Shown one piece after another: positions 7,394 through 17,158 of a DNA stretch of 64,000 bases (position 1 is the first letter of the stretch; every line of letters starts with the position of its first letter). Under the pieces are notes generated by a model. It saw only the letters and a list, made by a program, of their open reading frames with translations, had not been told where the DNA came from and ran no database searches. This stretch comes from Paenibacillus solani (GTDB taxonomy: Bacteria; Bacillota; Bacilli; Paenibacillales; Paenibacillaceae). Location of the stretch: contig NZ_LIUT01000001.1 in the NCBI RefSeq assembly GCF_001277345.1, forward strand, positions 3,522,804-3,586,803, read 5' to 3'. The position numbers and the translations under genes are program-made.

Positions 7394-8890
7394 TTATGGA
7401 ATTGTCCCCAGGATCACTTCACCTGTCGTCTTATTCCAGGACATCGGAATGCCAAGCTTGGATGTAATCAACTCCAATGGAAACATGCTCGTATTGGCCA
7501 GGAATGGAATACTGCTGTCTTCTCGCGTCACCTTCCCGTTCACCAATACAACTGCCGGATCACTGGACTTAATGGATACGGTATTCCCACCATAAGAGAA
7601 AGACCAGACTGGAAATCCCTGATTACCGTGTTTCGGATCGGGATTGGATTGTCCGCGTTTCACTTTGATCCCCAGTGCTTTAAATACGCTAGTATACGGT
7701 ACATATAGCTTGCCTTTTACAATGGCGGATGAACTGTAGAAGCTAATCTCTTGTCCATTTACCGTCCAAGACAAAGGAGGCTGCACCAAGACTGGCTTCC
7801 CATCATGCTCGTTAAGTGAGCCGCTGCCTTGATATTGCTCTTCTCCCCAAGCCAGCAGCTGACCATCCTTATTGATTGCATAGCCTGTATGTCCCTTGCT
7901 GCCCCATAATGCCGTTATACCTGTCAAACCTTTCACTTGAAAAGGCTTAGCTGCTGGATTATTATAATTCCACTGCCAGACTGTGCCATCCTTCTTAAGC
8001 ATGAATAAACGGTTGTACCCCGTTTTGATCTCTTTGATATCTTTAAGTCCTTTCACTGCAACCGGCGCTTTCTGCTTCGTATTCACATTCCATTGCAGCA
8101 CTGTCCCATTCTTATCAAGCAGAAACACGTCATACCAATATGATGCGATTCCGGTAATGGAGGAAGCGACAAGCGGCTTAACCTCGCGAAACTCACTTTC
8201 CAGCCGGTATCGATCGTAAAAGCTGTTATATACCGTTATCATGCCAACGCTGCCGTCACGACCGAGAATCAGAGCCTCATGTCCAGCGACGACAATGTTT
8301 TGTGCATTCGTGACTCCCTTGATAGGGAAGTACTTTACCGTCATTTTTGTAGGATCATTCGGATCAAATGTCTCGTTCCATATCGTTGCCGTCCCGTCCT
8401 TGTGTAACGCAACTGAACCATGCGTGGAAATGGCCAGACTCGCTACATCTTTAAGTCCTTCCAGCTTCGTAAGTCCTCCACGCTTCTGGAAAGGCAATAG
8501 AGGATCTCCGCTAACATAGGGAGAGTAATATTCACCCCAAGCCCATACGTCGCCATTCTTGTCCAAGGCAAATGAAGTATGGTTGCCAGCGGCCACCTGA
8601 ATGATATCCGTTAGACCCGCGACTTGCTTAGGCACCAGTTGATGAATGCTTGTCCCGTCACCAATTTGACCGGACTTGTTGTAACCCCAGGCGGTAACGG
8701 AACCGTCGTCCCATGCTGCTACGCCGTGCCCGCTGCCTCCAGCAACACTAACCGGTCTAGATCTGGAATCTCCATTGACTGCCTTCGCAGCTGCAACAGT
8801 GCCCATCATTGTACAATTGACCATCAACAGGATCGTCATTAACATATAAGCTACCTTACGATTCAATTTCTTCACGAATGTGGCCTCCAT
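7394..8890 (-). CDS. Secreted RCC1-repeat protein with copper-amine-oxidase-like C-terminal domain
   Basis: A 498-residue exported protein. An N-terminal signal peptide (KKLNRKVAYMLMTILLM... ending near VAAAKA) is followed by about six RCC1-type beta-propeller repeats (GSVTAWGYNKSGQIGDGT, GDVWAWGE, QLLAWGEEQYQGSGS). The last 120 residues match the copper amine oxidase N-terminal-like 'stalk' domain common on Paenibacillus cell-surface proteins (KLYVPYTSVFKALGIKV, SMFPLELITSKLGIPMSWNKTTGEVIL). The function is unknown; it may be a surface binding protein. The ATG at 8890 was chosen because AAGGATCTGAG lies upstream, and the extra 13 residues of the longer frame would break the signal peptide. 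Confidence 0.82.
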   Translation of the reverse strand: MEATFVKKLNRKVAYMLMTILLMVNCTMMGTVAAAKAVNGDSRSRPVSVAGGSGHGVAAWDDGSVTAWGYNKSGQIGDGTSIHQLVPKQVAGLTDIIQVAAGNHTSFALDKNGDVWAWGEYYSPYVSGDPLLPFQKRGGLTKLEGLKDVASLAISTHGSVALHKDGTATIWNETFDPNDPTKMTVKYFPIKGVTNAQNIVVAGHEALILGRDGSVGMITVYNSFYDRYRLESEFREVKPLVASSITGIASYWYDVFLLDKNGTVLQWNVNTKQKAPVAVKGLKDIKEIKTGYNRLFMLKKDGTVWQWNYNNPAAKPFQVKGLTGITALWGSKGHTGYAINKDGQLLAWGEEQYQGSGSLNEHDGKPVLVQPPLSWTVNGQEISFYSSSAIVKGKLYVPYTSVFKALGIKVKRGQSNPDPKHGNQGFPVWSFSYGGNTVSIKSSDPAVVLVNGKVTREDSSIPFLANTSMFPLELITSKLGIPMSWNKTTGEVILGTIP

Positions 8891-9006
8891 TCTCAGATCC
8901 TTCTCTAATGGTATATAATACCACACCAATTGAAGGGTGAATAAAAAACTATATATCTTAATACCTCAACCAAATTCCAGGGAATTGTATTAGAAGAAGA
9001 GAGTGT

Positions 9007-10314
9007 TTAAGTTTGCTGAAACAAAGTTGCCGTTACCTGGCAGTCCGCACATAGAAACATATAATATATACCTTCCCCATACTCTTCGATCTGTTCCCAA
9101 TCCAGCTGACCGATGAAGGTCATGCTTTGGGAACAGCAGGAACAGGGTGGATATACCGCGTCCTGAATCCAAGCCGGGTAGCCACCGATTTGCGAAACGG
9201 TCGGACCCAGTGCCCAATAGGCGGCATAATAGCTATTGCGAGGATTGTCAGCCAGCCGTAAGGACTGCCCTGCCGCCGTATAGCTTCTATCATCCTCATC
9301 GGAATCTAGCTGCAGTTCATAACCCTGTCTACTATTGGCTTGGCTCCATTCGGATTTCCCGTGGAAATCCACATCCATATAGATCGTATCGTAACAGCTG
9401 CAGTTCACGCAGGTGCTCACCCGCAGCCTCTCTCCGGACAACCCAAGGAATTGAAGCTTTGGATGACTGATGTCCAGATCCACCAAAGTGGTCAGACTGC
9501 TTCTGCACCATGGACAGCAAGCGGAATGCTCCGTCAGAAATTCTGCAGGTTCCATATTAGATAACGCTAAACGTGGGGTCTCGGACAACAATCTTTTCTC
9601 TATGGCGTAGCTCTCATGGTAGAATAAATCCCGCTTGCTCCCTTTTTTCGTGATTCCCCATCCTCCTTCTTGCGCATAAGCTTCAGGCGGGACATACAGT
9701 TCCTTTGCCCAAGAGGGAGGATCGGACCTCCATTCTTGAAATTGGCGCACGACCTGATCATCCCCGATCCAGGCCAAGGTAAGCAGCAGATGGTTACGGT
9801 TATCCCTGTCGTGTTCTACTCGTTGCAGCAATTCATCCCTGCTATCGGCAGATGCATCTTTAAACAAAATGCCAGGATAATAGATATCGTGTTCCATCAA
9901 TGCCTTGATGCAGGATTCAAGCGACGTGTTCTGGTAGCAGACCAGGGAGACAAGAATGTCCTGGTAGGTATCTTCATCACCCGCTTCCAGCAGATCAAGG
10001 GCTATAGTCACCATTCGCTGAGCCTCGGCTGGAGATAACGTCGAATATACCTCCTCTCTTTTGCGTGGATAGGGAATGTAGCGAATCAATGGATCCCGTT
10101 TAAGCGGGGCATGCATGATCTTAAGGACCTCTACGGGATCTGTAATCCCTTCAAACAAGTCGACATCTCTCCGATGTGCTTCAATGTAACGTTGCCGTTC
10201 CTTACGCTCCATCTCCTGCTTGCACGGCATGCAATAACCGCCTGTTTTGGCCGCGGTTGCCGGCAGTATCGTAGCTGAACATCCATCGCTTCGACATGGT
10301 AGCCGTTCTGTCAT
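9007..10314 (-). CDS. Cysteine-rich hypothetical protein (DUF1963-like C-terminus)
   Basis: A 435-residue soluble protein whose function I do not recognise. It has CxxC-type pairs at the N-terminus (PCRSDGCS, GYCMPC), near residue 285 (CCPWCR, then CVNCSC) and at the C-terminus (PCSCCS, LCADC), so zinc ribbons are likely. The last part (SQIGGYPAWIQDAVYPPC...MTFIGQLDW) resembles the C-terminal motif of the YwqG/DUF1963 family. The middle (residues about 60-260) reads as helical repeats. The start at 10314 follows AGGAGG exactly; the earlier in-frame ATG at 10362 has no such signal. It seems to be a single-gene unit. Confidence 0.75.
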   Translation of the reverse strand: MTERLPCRSDGCSATILPATAAKTGGYCMPCKQEMERKERQRYIEAHRRDVDLFEGITDPVEVLKIMHAPLKRDPLIRYIPYPRKREEVYSTLSPAEAQRMVTIALDLLEAGDEDTYQDILVSLVCYQNTSLESCIKALMEHDIYYPGILFKDASADSRDELLQRVEHDRDNRNHLLLTLAWIGDDQVVRQFQEWRSDPPSWAKELYVPPEAYAQEGGWGITKKGSKRDLFYHESYAIEKRLLSETPRLALSNMEPAEFLTEHSACCPWCRSSLTTLVDLDISHPKLQFLGLSGERLRVSTCVNCSCYDTIYMDVDFHGKSEWSQANSRQGYELQLDSDEDDRSYTAAGQSLRLADNPRNSYYAAYWALGPTVSQIGGYPAWIQDAVYPPCSCCSQSMTFIGQLDWEQIEEYGEGIYYMFLCADCQVTATLFQQT

Positions 10315-10396
10315 GATAACCCTCCTATTTCGTTGTGATATCAACTTCTTGTAGACTATCACATGACACCTTCAAGATAAATTCTTCACGTAATGA

Positions 10397-10423
10397 GAAA
10401 AACCGACCCGTAAAGGATCGGCT
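10397..10423 (-). terminator. Terminator after the MDR oxidoreductase
   Basis: On the minus strand a seven-base stem (one G-U pair) is followed by TTTTTCTC, 40 bases after the stop codon. Confidence 0.7.
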
Positions 10424-10464
10424 TAAATATCGTAATGCTCGTGAAAAGGGTATTATATCAATTC

Positions 10465-11385
10465 TCACTCGTCATGTCCCACGGTGATAACGACGCTGCC
10501 TTTCTTATGCCCTTCATCCACGTACCTGTGTGCCTCAGCAATCTCTTCCAATCCATACCTTCTGTCAATAACAGGCTTAATCTGACCATCTGCCAGCAGC
10601 TCCGTAAGTAACCGCAAATCTTCCATAAGCACCTTTGCCACCCCTTGACCATCAACGGTAACATAATTCCCGTGGGGCGCCAGGGAATGCTTGCAGCGGG
10701 ATTTCGGCATTTTACCGACTGCATCCAGGATAATGTCATAACGCTCTGCGCTTTTCGTGAAATCCTCTCTCGTATAATCCATAACCCGGTCGGCTCCAAG
10801 CTTTTTCACCAGTTCCACATTCGCGGTGCTGCAAACGCCGGTAACCTCCGCTCCATAACGCTTGGCAAGCTGTACGGCCATAGTACCCACCGCTCCAGAA
10901 GCACCATAAACCAGCACCTTGTGTCCCTGCTTGATATTGCCTTTTCTAAGAAAATGCAGCGCTGTCGTTCCTCCAAAAGAGATAGCGGCAGCTTCGTCAT
11001 AAGTCACATGAGGAGGTTTTAGCAACAACATTCCATCTTCAGGCATACAGATGTACTGCGCATATGTCCCAAAGCGCATGCCCCTGAATGCCAAGACCTG
11101 ATCGCCTATCTTGAACCGGGTAACACTTTTGCCTATAGCTTCTACTTCCCCAGCCAGCTCGACGCCGAGTATGGGTTGTCTTGGTCTTCTCAAACCCAGC
11201 ACCAGCCTCATCGGTATCTTATACAATAGAGGACTGCGAAATCCACGCACGCGGCAGTCTCCTGAATTGACCGTGGTTGCATAAATCTTGATGCGAATTT
11301 CATGATCCTTTGGTAATGGCTTTTCTACTTCTCGGAGCTTCAAAACTTCCGGTGATCCATAAGCGGTGCATACCATTGCTTTCAT
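10465..11385 (-). CDS. Zinc-free MDR-family NAD(P)H quinone oxidoreductase / alcohol dehydrogenase
   Basis: A 306-residue medium-chain dehydrogenase/reductase of the quinone oxidoreductase type. The N-terminal GroES-like domain (MKAMVCTAYGSPEVLKLREVEKP) lacks the catalytic and structural zinc cysteines of classical alcohol dehydrogenases. The Rossmann motif VYGASGAVGTMAVQLAKRYGA lies near residue 145, then GVCSTANVELVKKLGADRVMDY. It probably reduces quinones or enones with NADPH. The ATG at 11385 follows TTGGAGGAAAATC. A 24-base palindrome lies 55 bases upstream and may be an operator or the terminator of the upstream gene. Confidence 0.87.
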   Translation of the reverse strand: MKAMVCTAYGSPEVLKLREVEKPLPKDHEIRIKIYATTVNSGDCRVRGFRSPLLYKIPMRLVLGLRRPRQPILGVELAGEVEAIGKSVTRFKIGDQVLAFRGMRFGTYAQYICMPEDGMLLLKPPHVTYDEAAAISFGGTTALHFLRKGNIKQGHKVLVYGASGAVGTMAVQLAKRYGAEVTGVCSTANVELVKKLGADRVMDYTREDFTKSAERYDIILDAVGKMPKSRCKHSLAPHGNYVTVDGQGVAKVLMEDLRLLTELLADGQIKPVIDRRYGLEEIAEAHRYVDEGHKKGSVVITVGHDE

Positions 11386-11439
11386 GATTTTCCTCCAAAT
11401 CTGCATTTGCAATCAGTATATCTGCCGTTAGGTACCGGA

Positions 11440-11463
11440 AAAACCATACTTAAGTATGGTTTT
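11440..11463. promoter_or_regulatory. 24-base perfect palindrome between MalT-like and MDR genes
   Basis: Arms AAAACCATACTT and AAGTATGGTTTT are contiguous. It can form a ten-base stem with a TTAA loop and a T tail on the minus strand, so it could terminate the LuxR gene. Its position upstream of a quinone oxidoreductase also fits an HxlR- or MarR-type operator. The two readings cannot be separated from sequence. Confidence 0.5.
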
Positions 11464-11495
11464 CTAATGAAACAAAGTATTATTAGCGATAATCC

Positions 11496-14198
11496 TTAGA
11501 GCAATCCCAGCTCCCGAGCACGCATGACTGCTTCGGTACGACGCGTAGCCTGAAGTTTATCATAAATAATTCGGTTATGACCCTTCACCGTGCTGAGCGC
11601 AACATAAAGTTTTTCGCTAATCTGCCGGTTTGACAGTCCTTGGGATATAAGATGAAGAATCTCTAATTCACGCCGAGTTAGCGACTCGATCAGATACGCT
11701 GCTTGCTGGATCGAATTCGGAGATGTGGGAAGTGATGAGCTTCCGCCTTCCAGTTGCTGTCCCCGCCCTTCAGTCTTAAATGCATGCAACAGCAGATCCA
11801 GATAGCTATGGTTCGGTTTGCTGGCATACGCCGCTCTTAACAATGCCTGCATCGGCTGCCCTTCATCGATAAATAATCGAATGACACCACTGGGTTCTCC
11901 CATCGCCACAACTTCCGCAATGAGGCGTGATGCTCGCAGCTCCTCACCCCGGGCTTGAAAGGTCAGAGCCAGCATCACCATGACTTTGAGGCGTTCATCT
12001 GCCCATTCCTTCTCTTCCATATGTACACGCAATGGTTCAAGTATTGCCAATGCTCCTGTCGTATCCCCCTGTGCGAGAAATACTCTGGCTTGGCTTAACG
12101 GGAGCTTATGCTGATTCGCAAGCTGAGTCGCCACACATAAATCCCCTTGTTGAAGCATCGCGATTACCTGAGCTTCCGCAATAGAAGACAGCTGATTCAC
12201 ATAATTATGCTGGCGGGCAAAATATTCCGCTTGAGCTAATCTGGCTACTGCTTCGCCCAATGCTCCCCGTATAAGTTCCAGCTTTGCGAGAAACACCTCG
12301 CAGGCCACAACCCGGTCTGTTTGGTCAAACTGTCCGGCCAATTGCAATGCCTTCTGCCCATGCAGTTCCGCACCCTTCAGATCATTCCACTCGTAGCAGA
12401 TTCGAGCCAGACCCAGATGAGCTTCGCATGCTGCCGGTACGGGAGGATCGCCCGCCAAGTCCAAGACTCGCCGATATGTTGCCGACGCCATATGCAACTG
12501 ATTATTCCTTTCCTGAACTATTCCCAGACCAAGTGTCGCCATTATGGTGATCATAATGTGGCCAATCTGCTGACTAACAGCTAATGCCTCATGGTATGCT
12601 TTACTGGCCGCAGCACGTTCCCCCTTGAGCTGGTAAGCGTATCCCAGCGTCCATACCGTGGCTGTGCGGACCGGCAGATTATCCGGACTTAAATGTTCCA
12701 AGGCTCGGCGTGACTCCTCCATGATGATATCCGGTTGATGCTTGCTGACAGCCAGCGTAGCACGTATGGAGAATATATGTCCCAAAAGATCCCGTGCGTT
12801 AGGGTCTTGCACACCTTGCAGCTTGGTTTCGGCTGCTAACAGTTTATGTTCAATATCGGTCATTTGGCCAACCATCAATAATGCTGAAGCATGCATGACG
12901 TATAAGGCAGGTCTTGTCTCCAACTCCTCCTTAGGCAAGGAACCCAACCATTGGAGTACAGGTGCTACAGCTCCCCGAAAAATCAGGGGCATTCCTCCCC
13001 CTTCAATCAAGCGGGTAGCTCGATCTACATCCTGAGCTGCAATCGCATGCTGAAAAGCTTCCTGGTGCTCATCATGGCGTTCAAACCATGCGCTTGCACG
13101 CCGATGCAATTCATATGCTTCCCTCTTCCCACTATTGGCTGATCTGCCTTTGCGAAATAAACGCTGACGCAGCACATCCGAGAATAAATGGTGATACCGA
13201 AACCAGTTCCCTTCCTTGTCCAGCGGAACCATAAATAAATTCGATTGCTCCAAGTGTTCCAGAATTTCCTGTCCGGATATAGCAGAAGTTGAGGAATCGC
13301 CAGCGCCTTCCCCTAGAACATATTCGCACAATGAACCACACATCCGGTCAAGAATCGATGTGCCTAGCAAAAACTCCTGAATGTTCTCAGGCTGCTGTTG
13401 CAGTACTTCCTCAACCAGGTAGTCCAACACATAATGATGATTCCCATCAAAGGAGCTAATAAAGTCTGCTGCGTGTTGCCGTCCCTGCAAGGCCAGCGCT
13501 GCTAGCTGCAAGCCCACAGCCCATCCTTCGGTGCGGGATTCGAGGATCGATACCTCTTCCTCGGACAGATCCAGGCCATTCGCTTGGCGGATAAATTCTG
13601 AAGCTTCCGCATATGTGAATCGCAAATCTGTCGTCCGCACTTCGGTCACCTGATTCCGGGCACGCAGCCGAGCTAAAGGCAGATCGGGATTGTCACGACT
13701 AGCGATAACCAGATGCATCTGCGGCGGCATGTGCTCAATAAGATAAGCGAGAGTGTCGTTTATCAGTTTGGAACGAATCACGTGGTAATCATCTAGTACG
13801 AGCATGATGGGGGCCGGTTTGGCTGCAATTGAGTTCAATATGGCCGTGACGATAGAATTAATCGGCAATGGTAGAGGAGAAGATGCCTGGAGTTTATTCA
13901 TTACGCCCTCTCCGATATCCACCCCGATGGTTTGCAGAGCAGCCGTGACGTAAGCCAGAAATCTTACTGGTTCGTCATCGCTCTCCTCTAATGACAGCCA
14001 GGCTACTGGAAGCGAGCAGTCTTCGATCCATTGGCTGAGCAGTGTGGTTTTACCACAGCCGGCAGCGGCCGAGATCAAGGTCAGCCTCCGCTGTAAGTGT
14101 AGACCCTCTCTCAAACGCTCAATCAAGCGAGAACGAGGAACAACTCTCGACCGAAGAGTTGGGATATATAGTTTCGTAGACAAAATAGGTGTGGACAT
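11496..14198 (-). CDS. MalT-like LuxR-family ATP-dependent transcriptional activator
   Basis: A 900-residue signal-transduction ATPase of the STAND class (MalT/LAL type). A P-loop is seen at about residues 44-52 (AAAGCGKTT) and a Walker B at PIMLVLDDYHVI. The NB-ARC-like region continues to about 330, tetratricopeptide-like helical repeats fill about 380-800, and a LuxR helix-turn-helix ends the protein (LTRRELEILHLISQGLSNRQISEKLYVALSTVKGH). Members of this class bind an inducer in the TPR region, oligomerise with ATP and activate nearby operons. GGGGG sits before two adjacent ATGs at 14201 and 14198; I took 14198 for better spacing. The target genes are not evident; the nitronate monooxygenase upstream and the MDR oxidoreductase downstream are the nearest candidates. 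Confidence 0.9.
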   Translation of the reverse strand: MSTPILSTKLYIPTLRSRVVPRSRLIERLREGLHLQRRLTLISAAAGCGKTTLLSQWIEDCSLPVAWLSLEESDDEPVRFLAYVTAALQTIGVDIGEGVMNKLQASSPLPLPINSIVTAILNSIAAKPAPIMLVLDDYHVIRSKLINDTLAYLIEHMPPQMHLVIASRDNPDLPLARLRARNQVTEVRTTDLRFTYAEASEFIRQANGLDLSEEEVSILESRTEGWAVGLQLAALALQGRQHAADFISSFDGNHHYVLDYLVEEVLQQQPENIQEFLLGTSILDRMCGSLCEYVLGEGAGDSSTSAISGQEILEHLEQSNLFMVPLDKEGNWFRYHHLFSDVLRQRLFRKGRSANSGKREAYELHRRASAWFERHDEHQEAFQHAIAAQDVDRATRLIEGGGMPLIFRGAVAPVLQWLGSLPKEELETRPALYVMHASALLMVGQMTDIEHKLLAAETKLQGVQDPNARDLLGHIFSIRATLAVSKHQPDIIMEESRRALEHLSPDNLPVRTATVWTLGYAYQLKGERAAASKAYHEALAVSQQIGHIMITIMATLGLGIVQERNNQLHMASATYRRVLDLAGDPPVPAACEAHLGLARICYEWNDLKGAELHGQKALQLAGQFDQTDRVVACEVFLAKLELIRGALGEAVARLAQAEYFARQHNYVNQLSSIAEAQVIAMLQQGDLCVATQLANQHKLPLSQARVFLAQGDTTGALAILEPLRVHMEEKEWADERLKVMVMLALTFQARGEELRASRLIAEVVAMGEPSGVIRLFIDEGQPMQALLRAAYASKPNHSYLDLLLHAFKTEGRGQQLEGGSSSLPTSPNSIQQAAYLIESLTRRELEILHLISQGLSNRQISEKLYVALSTVKGHNRIIYDKLQATRRTEAVMRARELGLL

Positions 14199-14284
14199 CA
14201 TAACCCCCATCTACCATCATTACGGTCGTTTTCAGTTATTAATTACTATCAAAAATGTTCGACAGATTTCTGGATTTCCCTGTC

Positions 14285-15385
14285 TCATTCTAAAGCCTCC
14301 GATACATTATATGGACATATTAACAGCGCTTCCTGGATTGTCTCCGCTACAATCTCTGCTGCCAGCTGTCCCGAAGTGAGCCCTCTGGTGCCTTGTCCCG
14401 CCCACAAGGACATATATTCCGGATTGCCCTGGCGGGCAGCAGCATTCCGGATGTCACGGGTCACCGTATTCTGTGTAGGAAAAGGCAGCGGCTTTACACC
14501 ACTTGCGTCCCAGCGCCGGATGAATGAATTGCTGATCCCTCTTGCCGGCCGCCCCGAGAACGCTTTGGTGATGACAGTGCTCTCTTCCGTACTCTGCAGT
14601 AGCGCGTGCTTATAAGCCTCATGGGCACCGGATTCCACCGCAGTTAGGAACCTCGTCCCCATCTGCACACCTTGTGCTCCCAGAACTAGGGAGGCTACAA
14701 GTCCGCGTCCATCCATCACGCCGCCAGCGGCAATAACGGGTATGTTAATGCGATCCACAATTTGCGGCACCAATGCAAACAACCCAATTTGGGCACCGAA
14801 CGGATGCTCGGTGATATCAAACGTTCCTCGATGCCCTCCCGCTTCGCCGCCTTGAGCTACGATGGCATCACAGCCTGCTTGCTCTGCCAAGATCGCTTCC
14901 CGCACAGTTGTTACCATACCGACAACACGAAGCTTGGATGCTTTGGCCTGCTGCATAAGAGGTTCGGCCAGAATCCCGAATGCCGTACTAATGACAGGCA
15001 CCTGTTCTTCAAGGAGAACCGCAAATTGCTCCTCAAACCAATCCGGGGTGGTTACTTCTTGCGCATCCGAATGGGGTATGCCAAGATCATCCCTCATTCC
15101 ATTTAACTCTCGCTGAACTTCTTCGATTCGGTCACAGCAATCCGTGGACCGGGAGGCGAAGAGGTTGACGGCAAAAGGCTTATCCGTCAGCTTTCGAATT
15201 TCCCTAATGCTATGACGGATCGCTTCCGGCTCCATATAAGCCGCCCCAAGTGTACCAAGTCCGCCTGCATCGGATACGGCGGCGACAAGCTCAACTGTCG
15301 TCGGCCCTCCGGCCATCCCTGCCAAAATGAGCGGATAGCGAATGCCAAGCAGATGACAAACATCGGTCTGGAGTTGAATATTCAT
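14285..15385 (-). CDS. Nitronate monooxygenase (2-nitropropane dioxygenase family)
   Basis: A 366-residue FMN-dependent TIM-barrel enzyme that oxidises alkyl nitronates such as propionate 3-nitronate. Family features: the N-terminal GIRYPLILAGMAGGPTTVELVAAVSDAGGLGTLG, the catalytic-loop QGGEAGGHRGTFD near residue 185, IPVIAAGGVMDGRG for phosphate binding, and GTRF. The start at 15385 follows AGGAGAG with a somewhat long spacer. It lies 75 bases downstream of the tyrS terminator and upstream of the MalT-like gene, so it may have its own promoter in that gap. Confidence 0.9.
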   Translation of the reverse strand: MNIQLQTDVCHLLGIRYPLILAGMAGGPTTVELVAAVSDAGGLGTLGAAYMEPEAIRHSIREIRKLTDKPFAVNLFASRSTDCCDRIEEVQRELNGMRDDLGIPHSDAQEVTTPDWFEEQFAVLLEEQVPVISTAFGILAEPLMQQAKASKLRVVGMVTTVREAILAEQAGCDAIVAQGGEAGGHRGTFDITEHPFGAQIGLFALVPQIVDRINIPVIAAGGVMDGRGLVASLVLGAQGVQMGTRFLTAVESGAHEAYKHALLQSTEESTVITKAFSGRPARGISNSFIRRWDASGVKPLPFPTQNTVTRDIRNAAARQGNPEYMSLWAGQGTRGLTSGQLAAEIVAETIQEALLICPYNVSEALE

Positions 15386-15447
15386 GTTCTCTCTTACTCT
15401 CCTTTATAAATATAATTATGAGTCTATCGATCCCATGAACTTCTATT

Positions 15448-15488
15448 ATAAAAAAAGCCGCCAAGCACTTAAAAAAGTGTTTAGCGGC
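15448..15488 (-). terminator. Terminator of tyrS
   Basis: A 14-base stem with wobble pairs (15457-15470 with 15475-15488) is followed on the minus strand by a run of at least seven T. It lies 70 bases after the tyrS stop codon. Confidence 0.88.
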
Positions 15489-15557
15489 CCATTACAGCAT
15501 GGAAGCCAGGACTGCCCCCCTCCTGAACCCATCAGGAATTATGTTAAGCAGCGTGTT

Positions 15558-16817
15558 CTAGGACATTTTCACCAAGCTGTAGTTTTTCTTACCTTTGCGA
15601 ATGATGATAAACCGGCCGCCGATCGCCTGGTCGGCTGTCACTTCGTGACCCACGTCGCTAACACGTTCGCCATTCATCGAGATTGCGCCTTTGGTAATAT
15701 CCTCACGAGCTTGCCGCTTGGATGGCTCGATGCCCAGATCCACAAGCCAGTCCACGATATTCTTCGTCTCAGGTGTCGCTTCGAATGTCGGCATCTCTTT
15801 GAAGCCCTGTTCGATTTCATCCGCCGTGAGCGATTTAATATCCCCGCTGAACAAAGCCGCCGTAATGCGCTTGGCCTGCTCCAGCATCTCCTCACCGTGA
15901 ACAAACCTCGTCATCTCTTCAGCCAGCATTTTTTGCGCTTCGCGTTTATGCGGCTCAGTCTGCACTTTCTCGGCCAATTCATCAATTTGCTCTTTGGTCA
16001 AGAAGGTGAAGTATTTCAAGTATTTCACAACATCACGGTCGTCCGTGTTGGCCCAGAACTGGTAGAACTCGAACGGCGTCGTTTTGTTCGGATCAAGCCA
16101 GATCGCGCCGCCGGCCGTTTTGCCGAATTTCGTTCCGTCTGCTTTCAGCATGAGCGGGATGGTCAGTCCGAATGCTTTGGCCTCAGGTCCTTCCTTCTTC
16201 CGAATCAAATCCAGACCACTTGTAATGTTCCCCCATTGATCCGAACCACCGATTTGCAGCTGCACGTCTTCATTCTGGTACAGATGCAGGTAGTCTACCG
16301 ACTGCAGGATCTGGTAAGAGAATTCCGTGAAGGAAATACCGCTATCAAGTCGACTTGCCACTACATCCTTCGCCAGCATGGAGTTAATGCTGAAGTTCTT
16401 GCCGAAGTCACGCAGAAATTCGATAATGTTAATTTTATGCGTCCAGTCATAGTTGTTAACCATGCGGATTTGATTGTCGCCCTCAGTCACGAAGAGCTTC
16501 TTCATTTGGCCGGTCAATGCATCCACGTTTGCTTGGACCTGCTCCAGCGTCTGCAGTGAGCGCTCCGTTTGACGACCGCTTGGATCGCCAATGGTTCCGG
16601 TGGCGCCGCCGATCAGAATGACCGGCCGATGACCAGCAAGCTGGAAGCGTTTGAGCATGATAAAGGGAATCAAGTGACCGATATGCATGCTGTCGCCAGT
16701 TGGATCCACGCCGCAGTACAGCGAGATTGATTTTTCATTCGTAAGCTCCCGGAGACCTTCGGCATCCGTCTGTTGGTTAATCGCATCGCGCCATTCAAGT
16801 TCATCGATAATATTCAC
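15558..16817 (-). CDS. tyrS: Tyrosyl-tRNA synthetase
   Basis: A 419-residue class I aminoacyl-tRNA synthetase that charges tRNA-Tyr. The HIGH motif is at residues 45-48 (SMHIGHLIPF). The KMSKS loop is the KFGKT variant typical of TyrRS (DGTKFGKTAGGAIWLD, near residue 230). The C-terminal S4-like RNA-binding domain is present (ITKGAISMNGERVSDVG...GRFIIIRKGKKNYSLVKM). Length is normal for bacterial TyrRS. A T-box leader with a tyrosine codon lies upstream, so uncharged tRNA-Tyr controls expression. A 391-codon open frame on the opposite strand over this gene is a shadow. Confidence 0.98.
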   Translation of the reverse strand: MNIIDELEWRDAINQQTDAEGLRELTNEKSISLYCGVDPTGDSMHIGHLIPFIMLKRFQLAGHRPVILIGGATGTIGDPSGRQTERSLQTLEQVQANVDALTGQMKKLFVTEGDNQIRMVNNYDWTHKINIIEFLRDFGKNFSINSMLAKDVVASRLDSGISFTEFSYQILQSVDYLHLYQNEDVQLQIGGSDQWGNITSGLDLIRKKEGPEAKAFGLTIPLMLKADGTKFGKTAGGAIWLDPNKTTPFEFYQFWANTDDRDVVKYLKYFTFLTKEQIDELAEKVQTEPHKREAQKMLAEEMTRFVHGEEMLEQAKRITAALFSGDIKSLTADEIEQGFKEMPTFEATPETKNIVDWLVDLGIEPSKRQAREDITKGAISMNGERVSDVGHEVTADQAIGGRFIIIRKGKKNYSLVKMS

Positions 16818-16881
16818 AGCGTTAACACTCCTTCAGTTCATTGGTATCCTTATAACGAAACGTCCATTGCCGTTGAAAAAC

Positions 16882-17152
16882 AAAAAATCGCCCCTTGTCT
16901 GTTATAGACATAGGGACGATTATTAACCGTGTTACCACCCAGATTGCACAAATGATCTACAGCGTTTGCTGCGTGTCATTCATGCCGCTCATTCGACGAG
17001 ATATCGTTCGTCATTACCGCTCGGCATTACCCGAGATACTCCAGAGTGTAATTCGCTGCCTTGGTGTGTACCGGGTTTCATCAACCCCCGGCTTTCTGGA
17101 ACAGGGACCAAGCTGCTACTGGGCTCTTTCAACGTATGTCGCTTATAAGATT
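16882..17152 (-). ncRNA. T-box leader of tyrS (tyrosine-specific riboswitch)
   Basis: Reading on the minus strand, the leader has a long stem I beginning near 17140. Its specifier loop contains UAC (17050-17048), a tyrosine codon, which matches the gene downstream. The T-box motif GGGTGGTAACACGG is at 16940-16927, slightly different from the usual AGGGTGGNACCGCG. A strong terminator (stem at 16887-16921 with a T run ending near 16882) follows, about 65 bases before the tyrS start codon. Uncharged tRNA-Tyr would pair with both sites and favour the antiterminator. Confidence 0.93.
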
Positions 17153-17158
17153 ACAGAC

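Noticed and set aside
15384..16559. A 391-codon open frame on the plus strand
   Set aside because: It lies opposite tyrS, whose motifs and length are beyond doubt. The frame is a shadow of its codon bias and shows no protein family features.
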